A stretch of 64,000 nt of DNA from Palaemon carinicauda (GCF_036898095.1 NC_090728.1:85145935-85209934), one strand, 5' to 3'. Positions 50,160 through 61,819 are shown, counted from the stretch's first letter. Notes: a model not told the origin generated them from the letters alone. Numbers and translations: made by a program.

Positions 50160-50367
50160 TTTGAATTGGTCAAAGGGGAATTCAAAAACTATCCAAAGTC
50201 ATCAACAAATAATCCGATATCAAAAAAAGAATGCAAGGATTTATTGAAGAGAAAGCCTGCACAGCGAAAGCTCAAAACTAGAATAGTGTACTTCACCAAA
50301 TAGTTGTGAAAACAAATCCAGTTAGCAACAGCGAATTAGTAGGTCTTGCCGGTAGCACGACAGAGAG

Positions 50368-50524
50368 AAAATTGAGTTCTTTGTTTACAATGAGTACTGG
50401 GTACTTGGACGACAGATGGCGCTGTTGAAGTACACCCCCTACCTGCATAGCGATCGCTGGCGGATTTTTTCCGTAGAGTTTTCTGTCGAGCAGCAGAGCT
50501 GCAGCTATTATAATCACCGGCTAA
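50368..50524. repeat. DIRS copy 4 terminal inverted repeat, 5' side
   Basis: Complement of 44065-44221. The outer extension ends at about 50540. Confidence 0.9.
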
Positions 50525-50540
50525 GTTAAATATTGAAAAT

Positions 50541-53500
50541 TATGCAAATGCTATATAGTTTATCCAATTCCCTTACTAAGCAGTTTTAAATATTACAATG
50601 TACAGAATTTTCTTAGTTCAAATTAATGAGCATAGTTTACAAGACAGTGCTCTAAATGGCCTAACCCTAATTTAACTGGAGCTTTTGAATACATTTTTGT
50701 GGGCCTAACCTATTTCCCCTTGATAAAGTAATCTTCACCTTGGGACTTTATTCAAACTATCCACATAAGAGGGAGAATATAACTTATCTGAAAAAAATTC
50801 CAAGAGTATTTCTTCCACTTCATTCTCATACCAAAATACCAAGAGGATAATTTCACTCATAATTTTTAATCACCGCTAGTCTCCTCTATCTCCCACACAC
50901 TGACTTACTAGGAGATCCTAGGCATCACGCAGACTAATTAGAAATGATTGATCCCAAACCTATTACTATTACAAGCCAAGCTACAACCCTAGTTCTAGTT
51001 GGAAAGGCAAGATGCTATAAGCCCAAGGGCTTCAACAAGGAAAAATAGCCCAGTGAGGAAAGGAAATAAGGAAATAAACGATATGAGAACAAATTAACAA
51101 TAAAATATTTTAAAAACAATAACATGAAAACAGATATGTCATATATAAACTATACATCTGCTTCTTTTAACATGCTCTTTTCCCATTTTAAATGGAGTAA
51201 GCACGGTTGCCTTCCCATTTGGCTTTGGGGGTACACCGAAGTCTCGACCGGCTACCCTGCCTGACATCGCTTAGACCCCGGCAGTGTATGTTCATGTGTT
51301 GCATCTGCTTCTAATTCTATTAGAAGTCAGAGTGGGATGACAAAAAAAACACCCAAATTGCTTTCTTTTTTTTTGGGGGGGGGAGAGTCTTATAGCATTG
51401 TAGGTGAGGTTAGGGAAGGGGGGAGCTGCCAGGGAGGCTTCAACTACTGTATCACGTATGCAAGGAGGACCTGATCTCCTAGGTTAGGTTAGGTGGGTGA
51501 AGTTGGATTTGATGGCAATCCTACCAATGAAACCCAGGGGTGTATGTATGATAGCGGCCAACTGGAAGTATTATTATGTCTAACTTAGAATACGGCAGCG
51601 AAGGTGTGTCTCGGGGGGCGTTAGCTCCCCATGTTAGGTAAGTAGGTAAGGACACGGCTTGTAGGTTAGGTTAGGGGGGAAAGTTTAGGTTAGTTGATGT
51701 CCATTTTTAATGAAAGCGTGAGGAACTGCCGCTGATATACAAAAGCTCCGAAACCTATTTTTCTATGGTGGTCCTCAATTCTTGTCATTCTCTAATGGGA
51801 TTCTGTATCTCTGAAATTACTTGTCTTTTTTTCAATAGAAATTAAGCTAAGATTCATTTGAAACGCATAGGAAAAGTTAATAAAATAAAATGAATTTCTA
51901 ATGTACAAAACCACGCCTGGGTTTCAACTATAAATTAACCAGTCTCCAACAAAGGGATGTTACACAGACCAGTCAACAGTGCATTACAGTCTCGAGTAGT
52001 GTGGGTAACTGGGACACAAAATTTTTGTCAGTCAAACTACTTCCCAACTCGAGTAACGATCGTAGCACATCACGTACCACTTGCCAGAACAGAAGAGCAG
52101 TAATATAATGTTTATTTGCGAGCGAATCAAGCCACGGCTGCGCAAAGGCTAGTGATTGAATAATTACTATTAGTTTGTTGACCAACATACTCGTTAATAC
52201 ACGTATGAATGTGGGTGACGACGGATACGGATAGGAAGGATTCTCATTTTCCTTGGAACGGCAGGCCCAGTGACCCAACAATCTACAAACGTACCACTGG
52301 CTTGCGGGAAAAACAAACTCTCTTAGGCTACACTTGCATAGGCGAAACTCTGCGGCTGCAATATGAACATAGGATCAATACAGGGTTCCTCCGCAAAATG
52401 GAAGACAGAAAGGCAGGACATAGGAAAAGTATAAAGCTTAAAAGCGGATGCCGATAAAAGCAAATTAACACCTCAACGACCAACAAGGTGAGGAGTTCCC
52501 CGTGGCATGGTTCAGATCAAAACGAACTAAGAAAATTTAGGGCGGTAAATTGAACAATTTCTTATATTATCATGGTTAATAGGAACCAAGCGACTCATTT
52601 ATGGGTTCAAAATAGTGTACTACTAATGATTAATTGAAATAGGGCGTTTAAAATCGTTTTGCGAAAAAAGGTTAATCTAAAATAAAACCTGAAAGTCGAC
52701 GTATAAGGTGGCCTATAGAAATTAGCCAAGAAAACAAAAATAGCCTAGGCTATCCATCTTCCACATGACCTATCTAAGGCCTATTAATCTGGCATTAATT
52801 TTACGATTGGTTAATTAAGCTGAAGAACAACTTACGTAATTCTTATCCTATTAGGCTGAAGACAAGTGACCGCTAGGTCGAAAGTAGCCGAATCTAAGCT
52901 TAATCGAGTTAGGCCTCCCATGGAATCAGATTATATCTATTAGCCTATTAATGTAGCATTTAATTAGGCTTTCCTATGGGCTAAAGAACATGAAATATTA
53001 GGCTATATTTTGGATACTGTTTCTGGATAAACACGAGTAACAGATTAGCACCAAACTATTAGTTCAGGACTAAATTTAGCCTAATAGTTATTCAAGATGA
53101 TTAATTATGGCATGTGTTTGATGTTACAAGATAATCAAGAATTCTTTTTTTTCAAAATTACAAATTACACAATGAATAATGATCCGTAATATGATGAAAT
53201 CGGGGTTTCGTTTCAGTAAAGAGGGTGGATCGTAAACTGCTTATCAGTTTTACGTTCTCTGAAATAAAAGAAATAAAAAAATAAACTGACAATGTAAATT
53301 ACATAATATAGAATACGTGATATACTTACAAATACTGACTAATAAACGAAGGAGGAAAATAGACGAAAATAGTCAATTAAAACGCGAAACTTTCACAAAA
53401 CACAAGTGAGAACCTTGCTTAACACAACTGTGGTTAGAAATGTGGCATTGGTTAGTCTAAAAATCCCGAAAACTCATAATAAAAAATCCCCAAAAGAACC

Positions 53501-53713
53501 AAAAAATCCCCATTTCCACAATTATACCTTCTTCTGATCATGTAAGCTTTACTAATAGAGAAATTACTCACTATACTTCATATAAATGCAAGTAAACTAA
53601 TTGCAACAATATAAATGTTTACTCATCTTTTTTTCTTCATAAAAATGTGTAAGGAATATCCCCATCAGACATGCAAAATACCCAAATCTAGGGATAAATC
53701 CCCATATCTAGGA
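50541..53713. other. region upstream of PDCD6-like coding exons, no gene recognised
   Basis: Contains a minus-strand LINE 3' end (50970-51185), GGTTAGG-rich sequence (51400-51700), a poly-T/poly-G tract near 51364 and AT-rich DNA. The non-coding first exon of the PDCD6-like gene may lie here or just beyond. ORFs at 51973-52457 have no recognisable features. Confidence 0.4.
50970..51185 (-). mobile_element. LINE 3' end of the (AAT)n-tail family
   Basis: On the minus strand: CTCACTGGGCTATTTTTCC then CTATAAGCCC-type sequence to GTAGCTTGGCTTGTAATAG. Same family as 54207-54670, 54880-55438, 55505-55988, 56995-57365 and 59465-59715. Confidence 0.6.
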
Positions 53714-53721
53714 ACACTGAA

Positions 53722-53922
53722 CAGGTTGCCAGTTTGGCCTTTTTTTCTGACCAAATACCCTCAAATTTGGCCTTTTAAAAAATTGGTTGGCCTTTAGTAA
53801 TATGAAAAAAAGGCGTGCCCTAAATACTATATATTTGGCCTTTTCTACTAATGGGTTGGCCTTTTAAAGCTTCCGTTATTTAAAAGTTGGCCTTTTCTCA
53901 TTTAGAAAACCTGGCAACCCTA
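53722..53922. mobile_element. hAT-type MITE with subterminal TTGGCCTTT repeats
   Basis: 201 bp from CAGGTTGCCAG to CTGGCAACCCTA, with an exact 8-bp target duplication ACACTGAA at 53714-53721 and 53923-53930. Inside are about six copies of TTGGCCTTT, all on the same strand. Terminal sequence and 8-bp duplication indicate hAT. Confidence 0.82.
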
Positions 53923-54030
53923 ACACTGAATGTGGCATTGGGCGGCCCTCCCTTTCGTATAGATACGTCACCGTAACTTCACATTACAACGTCATCATTA
54001 TCACGAGTGGCTGAGTAACGTTTGAAACAA

Positions 54031-54065
54031 TGACGTCATAGTCTTTATATTAAGGAATGACGTCA
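54031..54065. promoter_or_regulatory. two CRE-like palindromes
   Basis: Two exact TGACGTCA sites at 54031-54038 and 54058-54065, 27 bases apart; a partial ACGTCAT lies near 53990. They could belong to a promoter, perhaps that of the PDCD6-like gene, but no transcript start is visible. Confidence 0.3.
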
Positions 54066-54202
54066 GCAGATATTCTATAATGTTGCAAGTGACCTTCAGT
54101 TTATGTTCACAGAAGGAAGCGTCTGGATCAGGATCTGCTTTCCCGACTTCCTATCAATCATCAGGCAGAAGACGGGGAATTCTGTGCGTGATTATATTCA
54201 TA

Positions 54203-54205
<3 letters not shown>

Positions 54206-54255
<50 letters not shown>
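54206..54255. repeat. (TTA)n microsatellite
   Basis: About 16 TTA units; the tail of the minus-strand LINE fragment to its right. Confidence 0.97.
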
Positions 54256-54256
<1 letters not shown>

Positions 54257-54670
54257 AAGATAAGCTATAACGTTTATTGGTAAAGCAAGATGCTATGAGC
54301 CAATGGGATCCAACAGGGAAAAATAGTACTAGAAAATAATTAAACTACATAAAAAGTAATCAACAATCAAAATAAAATATTTTAAGAACAGCAGCAACAT
54401 TGAATCGGATCTTTTATATACAAACTATGAAAGCTTATAGAAATAAGATAGAATAGTGTGCCCGAGTGTACCCTCAAGCAAGAGACCTCTAACCCAAGAC
54501 ACTGCAAGACCACGGGACTGAGGGTATGGCATTACCCAAGACTAGAAAACAATGGTTTGATTTTGGAGTGACTTTTACTTAGAAGAGCTGCTTACCAAAG
54601 CTAAAGTCTCTCTTAGACCCTTATCAAGAGGAACGTGGCCACTGAACGATTGCAGTGCAGTAGTTAACCC
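54207..54670 (-). mobile_element. LINE 3' end, (AAT)n-tail family
   Basis: Minus-strand copy beginning at its (TTA)n tail, then CAAGATGCTATGAGCC and CAACAGGGAAAAATAG, extending to AGAGGAACGTGGCCACTG near 54635. 5' truncated. Confidence 0.62.
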
Positions 54671-54879
54671 CTTGAACTATATTAAAATATTAAATATCAA
54701 TATTAAAAATATTAAAAAGGCTACTGCTAACCTACTTCTCTGACATAATCTATTGAGGGAGACATTAAAGGTCTATCATACTCTATGAAGACATTTTTTT
54801 CTATTATATATAAGAGTTGGATTATAAAATTAAAGAGACGAGATATTCAATTTAGGATCAAATTAATTTATTGTAAACT

Positions 54880-55136
54880 ATTCCAGCTGTGGCCAGATTG
54901 GGAAATGGTCTTCATATTGAGGCAATTGAATCAGTGGAACTTTAGAAGTTCAAACTTTTTGTAAATACTTTTCTGATCTATTTTTACGTTGTTACTGAAC
55001 TTAAAATATTTCATTTTTTATTCATCAATTATATATTATTCATTTGCTATTCCCTTATTTCCTTTCCTCATTGGGCTACTTTCCCTATTGGAGGTTATGG
55101 TACAGAATTCTGTTTTTTTTTTCAGCCATAGTTTAG

Positions 55137-55184
<48 letters not shown>

Positions 55185-55210
55185 TCAACAACAACAACAA
55201 CAACAACAAC

Positions 55211-55249
<39 letters not shown>

Positions 55250-55267
55250 TTTAATAACAATATTAAT

Positions 55268-55300
<33 letters not shown>

Positions 55301-55336
55301 AATAATATTAATAACAACGTCAACAACAACAACAAC

Positions 55337-55380
<44 letters not shown>

Positions 55381-55405
55381 TCATAATAATAATAACAACA
55401 ACAAC

Positions 55406-55438
<33 letters not shown>
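54880..55438 (+). mobile_element. LINE 3' end with very long (AAT/AAC)n tail
   Basis: TTCCAGCTGTGGCCAGATTGG starts a degenerate C-terminus homologous to the copy at 55620. The 3' UTR (CTTATTTCCTTTCCTCATTG) leads to about 300 bases of mixed AAT/AAC repeats (55137-55438). The repeat is open in several frames (poly-Asn, poly-Leu, poly-Ile), which is not coding. Confidence 0.62.
55137..55438. repeat. (AAT)n/(AAC)n compound microsatellite
   Basis: Alternating blocks of AAT and AAC with rare interruptions (TTTAAT, ATCAAC, GATCAT). Confidence 0.97.
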
Positions 55439-55504
55439 CAAAAGCAGCGTCCACTCATTAAATTAAACCAGCAACTGAAATCGTGTTTGTGGCCTTGAAA
55501 CTAG

Positions 55505-55932
55505 AGTTAAGACCTTGACAAGGCCACTGCCCTGCACATATTCTAACTTAATACTATCATGAACTCCTTCCTGAATGCAAAATCTTTTGACAGTTGTCAT
55601 AATTTTTGATTGCATGACGTTTTATTCCAGCTGTGACCAAGTTGTGGAATGATCTTCCTAATCTGGTAGTTGAATCGGTAGAATTTCAAAAGCTCAAATT
55701 TGCAGCCATTTTTTTTACGTTGAACAGGCTGACATAAGTCTTTTTATAGCTTATGTATGAAAGATCTGTTTCAACGTTGTTACTGTTCTTAAATATTTTA
55801 TTTTAATTTTTCATTATTTTTCATATAGCTTATCTATTTCCTTATTTCCTTTCCTCACTGGGCTATTTTTCCCTGTTGGAGCCCTTTGGCTCATAGCATT
55901 CTGCTTTTCCAACTAGGGTTGTAGCTTAGCAA

Positions 55933-55988
<56 letters not shown>
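55505..55988 (+). mobile_element. LINE 3' end encoding an ORF2 C-terminus, (AAT)n tail
   Basis: From 55620 the plus strand reads FIPAVTKLWNDLPNLVVESV and so on to TLNRLT and a stop near 55738, a C-terminal pattern seen in non-LTR retrotransposon ORF2 proteins. A 3' UTR follows, ending CTAGGGTTGTAGCTTAGC and an (AAT)n tail (55933-55988). 5' truncated. Confidence 0.72.
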
Positions 55989-56779
55989 TTACATTTTATG
56001 GGTCGAACAGGAAATATAGCCTAGTAAATTGGTTATATTTCCTTGTTATGTATTGTCGAAACTTTAAAGATATTAAAAACTTAAATAAGATCCACGTGTT
56101 TAAAAAGCAGTGGTTTCATGAAAGAACCAGTTTTTCAAGGACACAACAAAATAGAATGGGTATGACTGTTTATTACTGTAAGCTTATTAGGACGAGAATA
56201 TAAGGATAAACACTCATGAAAACAGCCAACGAAAAGGGTGAATCACAATAAACATATTGACGGGACAGGTTAACAATGCTGTATCATAACAATAAATATG
56301 GTAATAAAACTAAAACAAGTAATAATACCAATTCTCTAATATTGCAAGAGGGTCTGCCCCTCTCTTTTAGTCTTCTCCTGTACTTCTCTTTCTCCCTATT
56401 TCCTTAATCTTTCCCATCCCGAGTACCTGCCTTTGAGCTATAAAGTGGATTGTATCCCCAGGGGTACTCTTCCTTTCCCCATTTTACCCACTTCCCTATC
56501 CTTTTTATTATTATTATTAACAATAAATATACTTAAATCATAAATAAATTTACTATTGGAAAAAGGTAAGAGGAAGTAAATAAGATAAATGAGAAATTTA
56601 ATTAAATGAAATCCAAACGGACAGTAAATAGCTAACTCTCTCGAGAGTTAAAGAAGAAAATAAATGTAAACAAACCCAGCAATGTGGAAGATGTGAGAAA
56701 AGGTAGCTAATTAAGTGAGGTAGAAAAAGTAGCCGGGAAATACCAAAGATGGCAGGATATGTGACTCAGAGCAAGGTCC

Positions 56780-56822
56780 TTTAATCAGCAAGGTCCTTTA
56801 ATGGATTAAAGGACCTTGACTC
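56780..56822. repeat. short hairpin with flanking direct repeat
   Basis: AAGGTCCTTTAAT and ATTAAAGGACCTT form a stem around GG, with an extra direct copy of AGCAAGGTCCTTTAATC just to the left. GACTCAGAG flanks both sides. Confidence 0.75.
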
Positions 56823-56994
56823 AGAGTAGCAAGGGGAAGTTCCCGAGATATATTTTTTTAAAAAAGATATTTTGAACATGGAAGACATTTGAATAATAAA
56901 TACATCCAACGCAGACAGGGAATAATTAATATGATATTTAGAATATGGAAATATGACATCAAGTGTAGCACTTATTGTGGGACGCAATACAAAA

Positions 56995-57365
56995 TTATTA
57001 TTATTATTATTATTATTAAGATTATTATTATTATTATTATTATTACTACATGCAAAGCTACAACCCTAGTTGGAAAAACAGGATACTATAAGCATAAGGA
57101 CTCCAAAAGGGAAAATAGCCCAGTGAGGAAAGGAAACAAGGAAAAATAAAATTTTTAAGAATAGTAACATTAAAATAAATATCTCCTATATAACTATAAA
57201 AACTTTAATAAAACAAGAGGAATTGAAAAAAAAGATAGAATAGTGTGCCCGAGTGTACCCTCAAGCAAGAGAACTCTAACCCGAGACAGTGGGAAGATCA
57301 TGGTACCGAGGCTATGACACTGCCCAAGACTAGAGAACAATGGTTTGATTTTGGAGTGTTCTCCT
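56995..57365 (-). mobile_element. LINE 3' end, (AAT)n-tail family
   Basis: Begins with a (TTA)n tract (56995-57046), then CTACAACCCTAGTTGG on the plus strand and the shared block GAATAGTGTGCCCGAGTG through to CAATGGTTTGATTTTGG. Minus orientation, 5' truncated. Confidence 0.62.
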
Positions 57366-57384
57366 ATTAATCATCGCTGAACAT

Positions 57385-57497
57385 CTAATTGGGCTCAACA
57401 AGGCACTAGGAGATTTGGAAGACCCAAGTCTACATGGCTGAGGACTCTGAAGCATGAAGCGTGGGATGATTGATGGAGAAGTATTGATTTAAAAGCT

Positions 57498-57559
<62 letters not shown>

Positions 57560-57640
57560 GAACTGGCAAAATCTAACCGAGGCCCTTTGCGTTATTAGGC
57601 ATATGAGGATATGTTGATGATGATGATGATGATGAACATT
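57385..57640 (+). mobile_element. LINE 3' end with internal (GA)n and (GAT)n tail
   Basis: Homologous to 18715-18990: GGGCTCAACAAGGCACTAG, then ACTGGCAAAATCTAACC and GGCCCTTTGCGTTATTAGG, ending in (GAT)n. A (GA)n tract (57499-57549, then a G run) sits exactly where the 18.9-kb copy has only AGATAGATG. Confidence 0.62.
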
Positions 57641-57651
57641 ACTAACGCTTC

Positions 57652-57668
57652 AACAGTCGTATTGATTT

Positions 57669-57752
<84 letters not shown>

Positions 57753-57842
57753 TGGCAAAATCTAACCGAGGCCCTTTGCGTTAATAGGCATAGGAGGATA
57801 TGATGATGATGATGATGATGATAAACATTAACGCTTCAACAG
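57652..57842 (+). repeat. second, partial copy of the (GA)n-LINE tail
   Basis: GTATTGATTTAAAA, (GA)n at 57674-57750, ACTGGCAAAATCTAACC, (GAT)n and AACGCTTCAACAGT repeat the order of the preceding unit, indicating a local tandem duplication. Confidence 0.7.
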
Positions 57843-58025
57843 TACCATTGCCACATGCAATGTCATGGAATAGCAATGACCAGCGGAGAGACTGCTTCTG
57901 GACAAACAAGTAAGACAAGACTAAGTTGTAAATATTAAAGGTTTAAAGGTCGTTAGTCGTTCAATGTCCACGAGACCGAACATATAAACAAATGATCAGA
58001 TCCTGAGCTATCTCTCCCACCAAAA

Positions 58026-58222
58026 CTATAGTCCATTTCTTTTAGCGATGCATATTTGCACCGACTCGCTGCGGTGCCCTTTTAGCTCGGAAAAGTTTCC
58101 GGATCGCTGATTGGTTGGACAAGATAATTCTAACCAATCAACGATCAGGAAACTTTTCCGAGCTAAAAGGGCACCGCAGCGAGTCGGTGCAAATATGCAT
58201 CGCTAAAAGAAATGGACTATAG
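58026..58222. repeat. 197-bp near-perfect foldback element
   Basis: Arms of about 75 bp starting CTATAGTCCATTTC and ending GAAATGGACTATAG are perfectly complementary by eye; the centre also pairs imperfectly (TGATTGGTTGGA with TCTAACCAATCA). Non-coding, probably a foldback MITE; superfamily unclear. Confidence 0.88.
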
Positions 58223-58267
58223 AATATGTGGCGGGGGGAAGAGAGTGAAGCAGATAATTAGATGGTG

Positions 58268-58720
58268 AGATATGGTGAAGGATGATAGGGAGAGAAGAGG
58301 TTTGCTGGAAGAAGATGCCTTAGATCGAAGGCATTGGAGAGGACGCATCAGGCAACCGACCCCTTAATGTAGTTATAAAGATGGGAAAGAAGATGAAGTG
58401 AAGGATGATATAGAGAGAAGAGGTTTGCTGGAAGAGGGTGCCTTTGATAGAAGGCATTGGAGAGGCAGTATCACGCTACCGACCCCTTAATGTAGTTATA
58501 ACGATGGGAAAGAAGATAAAGTGAAGGATGATATGGAGAGAGGAGGTTTGCTGGAAGAGTGTGCCTTTGATAGAAGGCATTGGAGAGGCAGCATCACGCT
58601 ACCGACCCCTTAATGTAGTTATGATTATGGGAAAGAAGATAAAGAGAAGGATGATATGGAGAGAAGAGGTTTGCTAGAAGAACATGTCTTTGATATAAGG
58701 CAATGGAGAAGACAATGACC
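58268..58720 (+). repeat. 123-bp x 4 tandem array of a LINE C-terminus
   Basis: The phrase AAGGATGATA recurs at about 58278, 58401, 58524 and 58647, a constant period of 123 bases (41 codons). Each unit reads RRGLLEE ... DRRHWRG ... PTP then a stop, resembling the C-terminal end of an endonuclease-reverse transcriptase. Confidence 0.88.
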
Positions 58721-58875
58721 TACCAGGTGAACTTATTGCCCGCCACCCCCACCATAAAAAAATCTCTATTATTGGCACACAGATAAGGGCGTAAATTATG
58801 TTTTTGTCCGTGATATCTATCAAGACGTGAATTTATGTGAATCAATGAAGATAACGATACTTTATGAATACCCTG

Positions 58876-58877
<2 letters not shown>

Positions 58878-58946
<69 letters not shown>
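58878..58946. repeat. (GA)n microsatellite
   Basis: About 34 GA units. Confidence 0.97.
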
Positions 58947-58949
<3 letters not shown>

Positions 58950-59460
58950 TCTTCCTCGCATATCCGGTGACAGTTTCTAACCGCCGCTTATTTGAAAGAT
59001 AGATAGCTATGTTCAGTGTTATAGAAATATGAATCATCTTACATGTGGCAATCCTTTAAAATCGAATATTATGATCTCTAAGATATATGTTAAGTGTTAA
59101 ATATCTGCAGACTACTGAAATTTGTATTTACGTTCAAATTTTTGTATACTTAACGAACTGAAGAGAAAGTTTTCCCAGATATTTTGTAAAAAAAACGTTG
59201 TAAAGGGAGACAGACATTATCTCAATTAGCAAATATATCCATATAGGTAAAAAAAAACTATATACTATTTCTCTTTTAGTTCAATGACAATTTCGGGAAA
59301 TATTGATGATGACAATCCATCATATCAATTAAAGTATGCATGTAGGCCTACATAGATTAATATAAACCTATTATACTTCTTTCAAAAGTGCAGTTTATAA
59401 TATTGTATGTTTATTTACTACACAGTAGTACATTTGAATGTCTGCCATTAAATGAAATTG
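58950..59460. other. AT-rich sequence, nothing recognised
   Basis: No gene or repeat family recognised. Confidence 0.4.
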
Positions 59461-59464
59461 ACTA

Positions 59465-59715
59465 AATGTAGATGAGTCTTTTTATAGTTTATATATGACA
59501 AATCTGTTTTTGACGTTGTTAATAGTTTATATAGGATATATCTGTTTTGACGCTGTTACTGTTTTTTAGAATATATTGTTAATTTATTCTCATCATTTAT
59601 TTATTTCCTTATTTCCTTTCCTCACTGGGCTATTTTTCCCTGTTGGAGCCCTTGGGCTTAAAGCATCTTGCTTTTCCAACTAGGGTTGTAGCTTGGCTAG
59701 TAATAATATAAATGA
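59465..59715 (+). mobile_element. LINE 3' UTR, (AAT)n-tail family
   Basis: GAGTCTTTTTATAGTTTATA through CTTATTTCCTTTCCTCACTG, GGAGCCCTTGGGC and CTAGGGTTGTAGCTTGGC to a short AATAAT tail. Confidence 0.62.
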
Positions 59716-59818
59716 TAATAATGTGAATAGCCTTTTTATCTTTTGTGTTTTTGTTATTATGACCCGTTACACCTAGAAAGATATGACTATTTCTTTCGAG
59801 CAAATATGGTAATGTCAG

Positions 59819-59819
<1 letters not shown>

Positions 59820-59902
<83 letters not shown>
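59820..59902. repeat. (AT)n microsatellite
   Basis: About 80 bases of uninterrupted AT. Confidence 0.98.
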
Positions 59903-59906
<4 letters not shown>

Positions 59907-60016
59907 AGCGCAGTAATGTAAACTGGTCAAACCCCAGACATGAATTGACATGTCTGAGAATTGACATGTCTGAGGCCTTTGTCCTGCAGTGGAATAGCAA
60001 CGGTTGCATTGGCTGA

Positions 60017-60795
<779 letters not shown>

Positions 60796-60799
60796 CAAA

Positions 60800-61070
60800 T
60801 GACAAGATGAGTTGACAATGCATAGGTCTATATCGTGTAAGAAACATGATTATAGCTCATGGGAAAGTAGTCTATAAAAATGTACAAATGGCAAGATGAG
60901 TTGAAAAGGCATGGGCCTACATCGTATAACGAACATGCCTTAGTTCATGAGAACGAAGTCTATAAAAATGTCCAAATGGTAAGATGAGTTGAAAATGCAT
61001 AGGCCTACACCATATCAGAAACTATGAACAAGCTAATAGCTCATGAAAACGAAATCTACAAAAATGTAGG
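60800..61070. repeat. about 89-bp x 3 imperfect tandem repeat
   Basis: AAGATGAGTTGA recurs at about 60804, 60893 and 60981, each followed by GCATAGGCCTACA-like sequence, GCTCATG and CTATAAAAATGT. Confidence 0.8.
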
Positions 61071-61206
61071 GAGCAAGACCAACTGAAATAGCGTTTTTAT
61101 CCCTAAACTTTACTATCAATGCCTGGCTTTCCTTCTGCAGTTGATATATAGCTTCTATAAATGTTAATAAAAGATCTCTCCGTTACCTAAATTCAGTATC
61201 TGATTC

Positions 61207-61308
<102 letters not shown>

Positions 61309-61389
61309 ATAAGCCATATATATTAATACATTGAAGTCTGGATTCTCTTAACGACCTCGTGATCAGAGCCCCAGGCGGAATCACCCAAA

Positions 61390-61551
61390 GACTATAGTAT
61401 CAGACCGGCCGGGATTTGAACCCTGGTCCAGGATACCTGTATGCCAGTGACCATACCCTGGTCCAGGATACCTGTATGCCAGTGACCATACCACTGGCAT
61501 ACAGGTATCCTGGACCAGGGTTCAAATCCCGGCCGGTCTGATACTATAGTC
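61390..61551. repeat. 162-bp foldback with Pol III B-box-like arms
   Basis: The left arm GACTATAGTATCAGACCGGC onward is mirrored at the right end (GCCGGTCTGATACTATAGTC). Both arms contain GGTTCAAATCCC (or its complement), a B-box-like motif. The left arm has an internal 35-base direct duplication (ACCCTGGTCCAGG ... GTGACCAT). Confidence 0.85.
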
Positions 61552-61579
61552 GGTGCTACTATAGCGTGAGGTCTACCGC

Positions 61580-61819
61580 CATATGACGCCTACCCAGGCG
61601 GAGGGTGAGGTCTACCACGCGACAAGCTTGGACCTTCCGCAACCTAAATGCCATGGGGTACACCAGCATTCTACAGTGAACCACCAGCAATATTATGGGG
61701 ATCCAGCGACAGGAGCACACACACAGGCAATTGAGCGATCGTGGTTGGATGCTAAAACGATGATTCTGAAGAGACTAATGCGAGGTGTTGGTCGTCAGCT
61801 GTTCCAGTCTCATCTTGAT
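61580..61819 (+). pseudogene. Merlin/IS1595-like (ISXO2 domain) transposase fragment
   Basis: The plus strand reads VNHQQYYGDPATGAHTQAIE, then SWLDAKTMILKR and FQSHLDQ. The DPxTGAHTQxIE signature is that of ISXO2-like DDE transposases, which in animals occur in Merlin elements. Only the C-terminal part is present and the coding sequence ends where the hAT element begins at 61820. Not bacterial contamination: it is embedded in eukaryotic repeats. Confidence 0.68.

Larger units (their letters stand above)
44030..50540 (-). mobile_element. DIRS retrotransposon, copy 4 (near-intact)
   Basis: About 6.5 kb, a third subfamily (ITR reads CCCGGTGATTATAATAGCTG). RT/RNase H (749 codons) and recombinase (882 codons) are open. 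Gag has a single-base insertion near its 3' end. It lies only about 200 bp upstream of the PDCD6 start-codon exon, in the same orientation, so it is probably within the 5' UTR intron. Boundaries are good to a few bases. Confidence 0.94.

Noticed and set aside
54989..55498. 169-codon poly-Asn ORF and opposite-strand poly-Leu/poly-Ile ORFs
   Set aside because: Produced by the (AAT/AAC)n tail of a LINE. Poly-Asn proteins would recall Dictyostelium, but all other evidence is from an animal genome.
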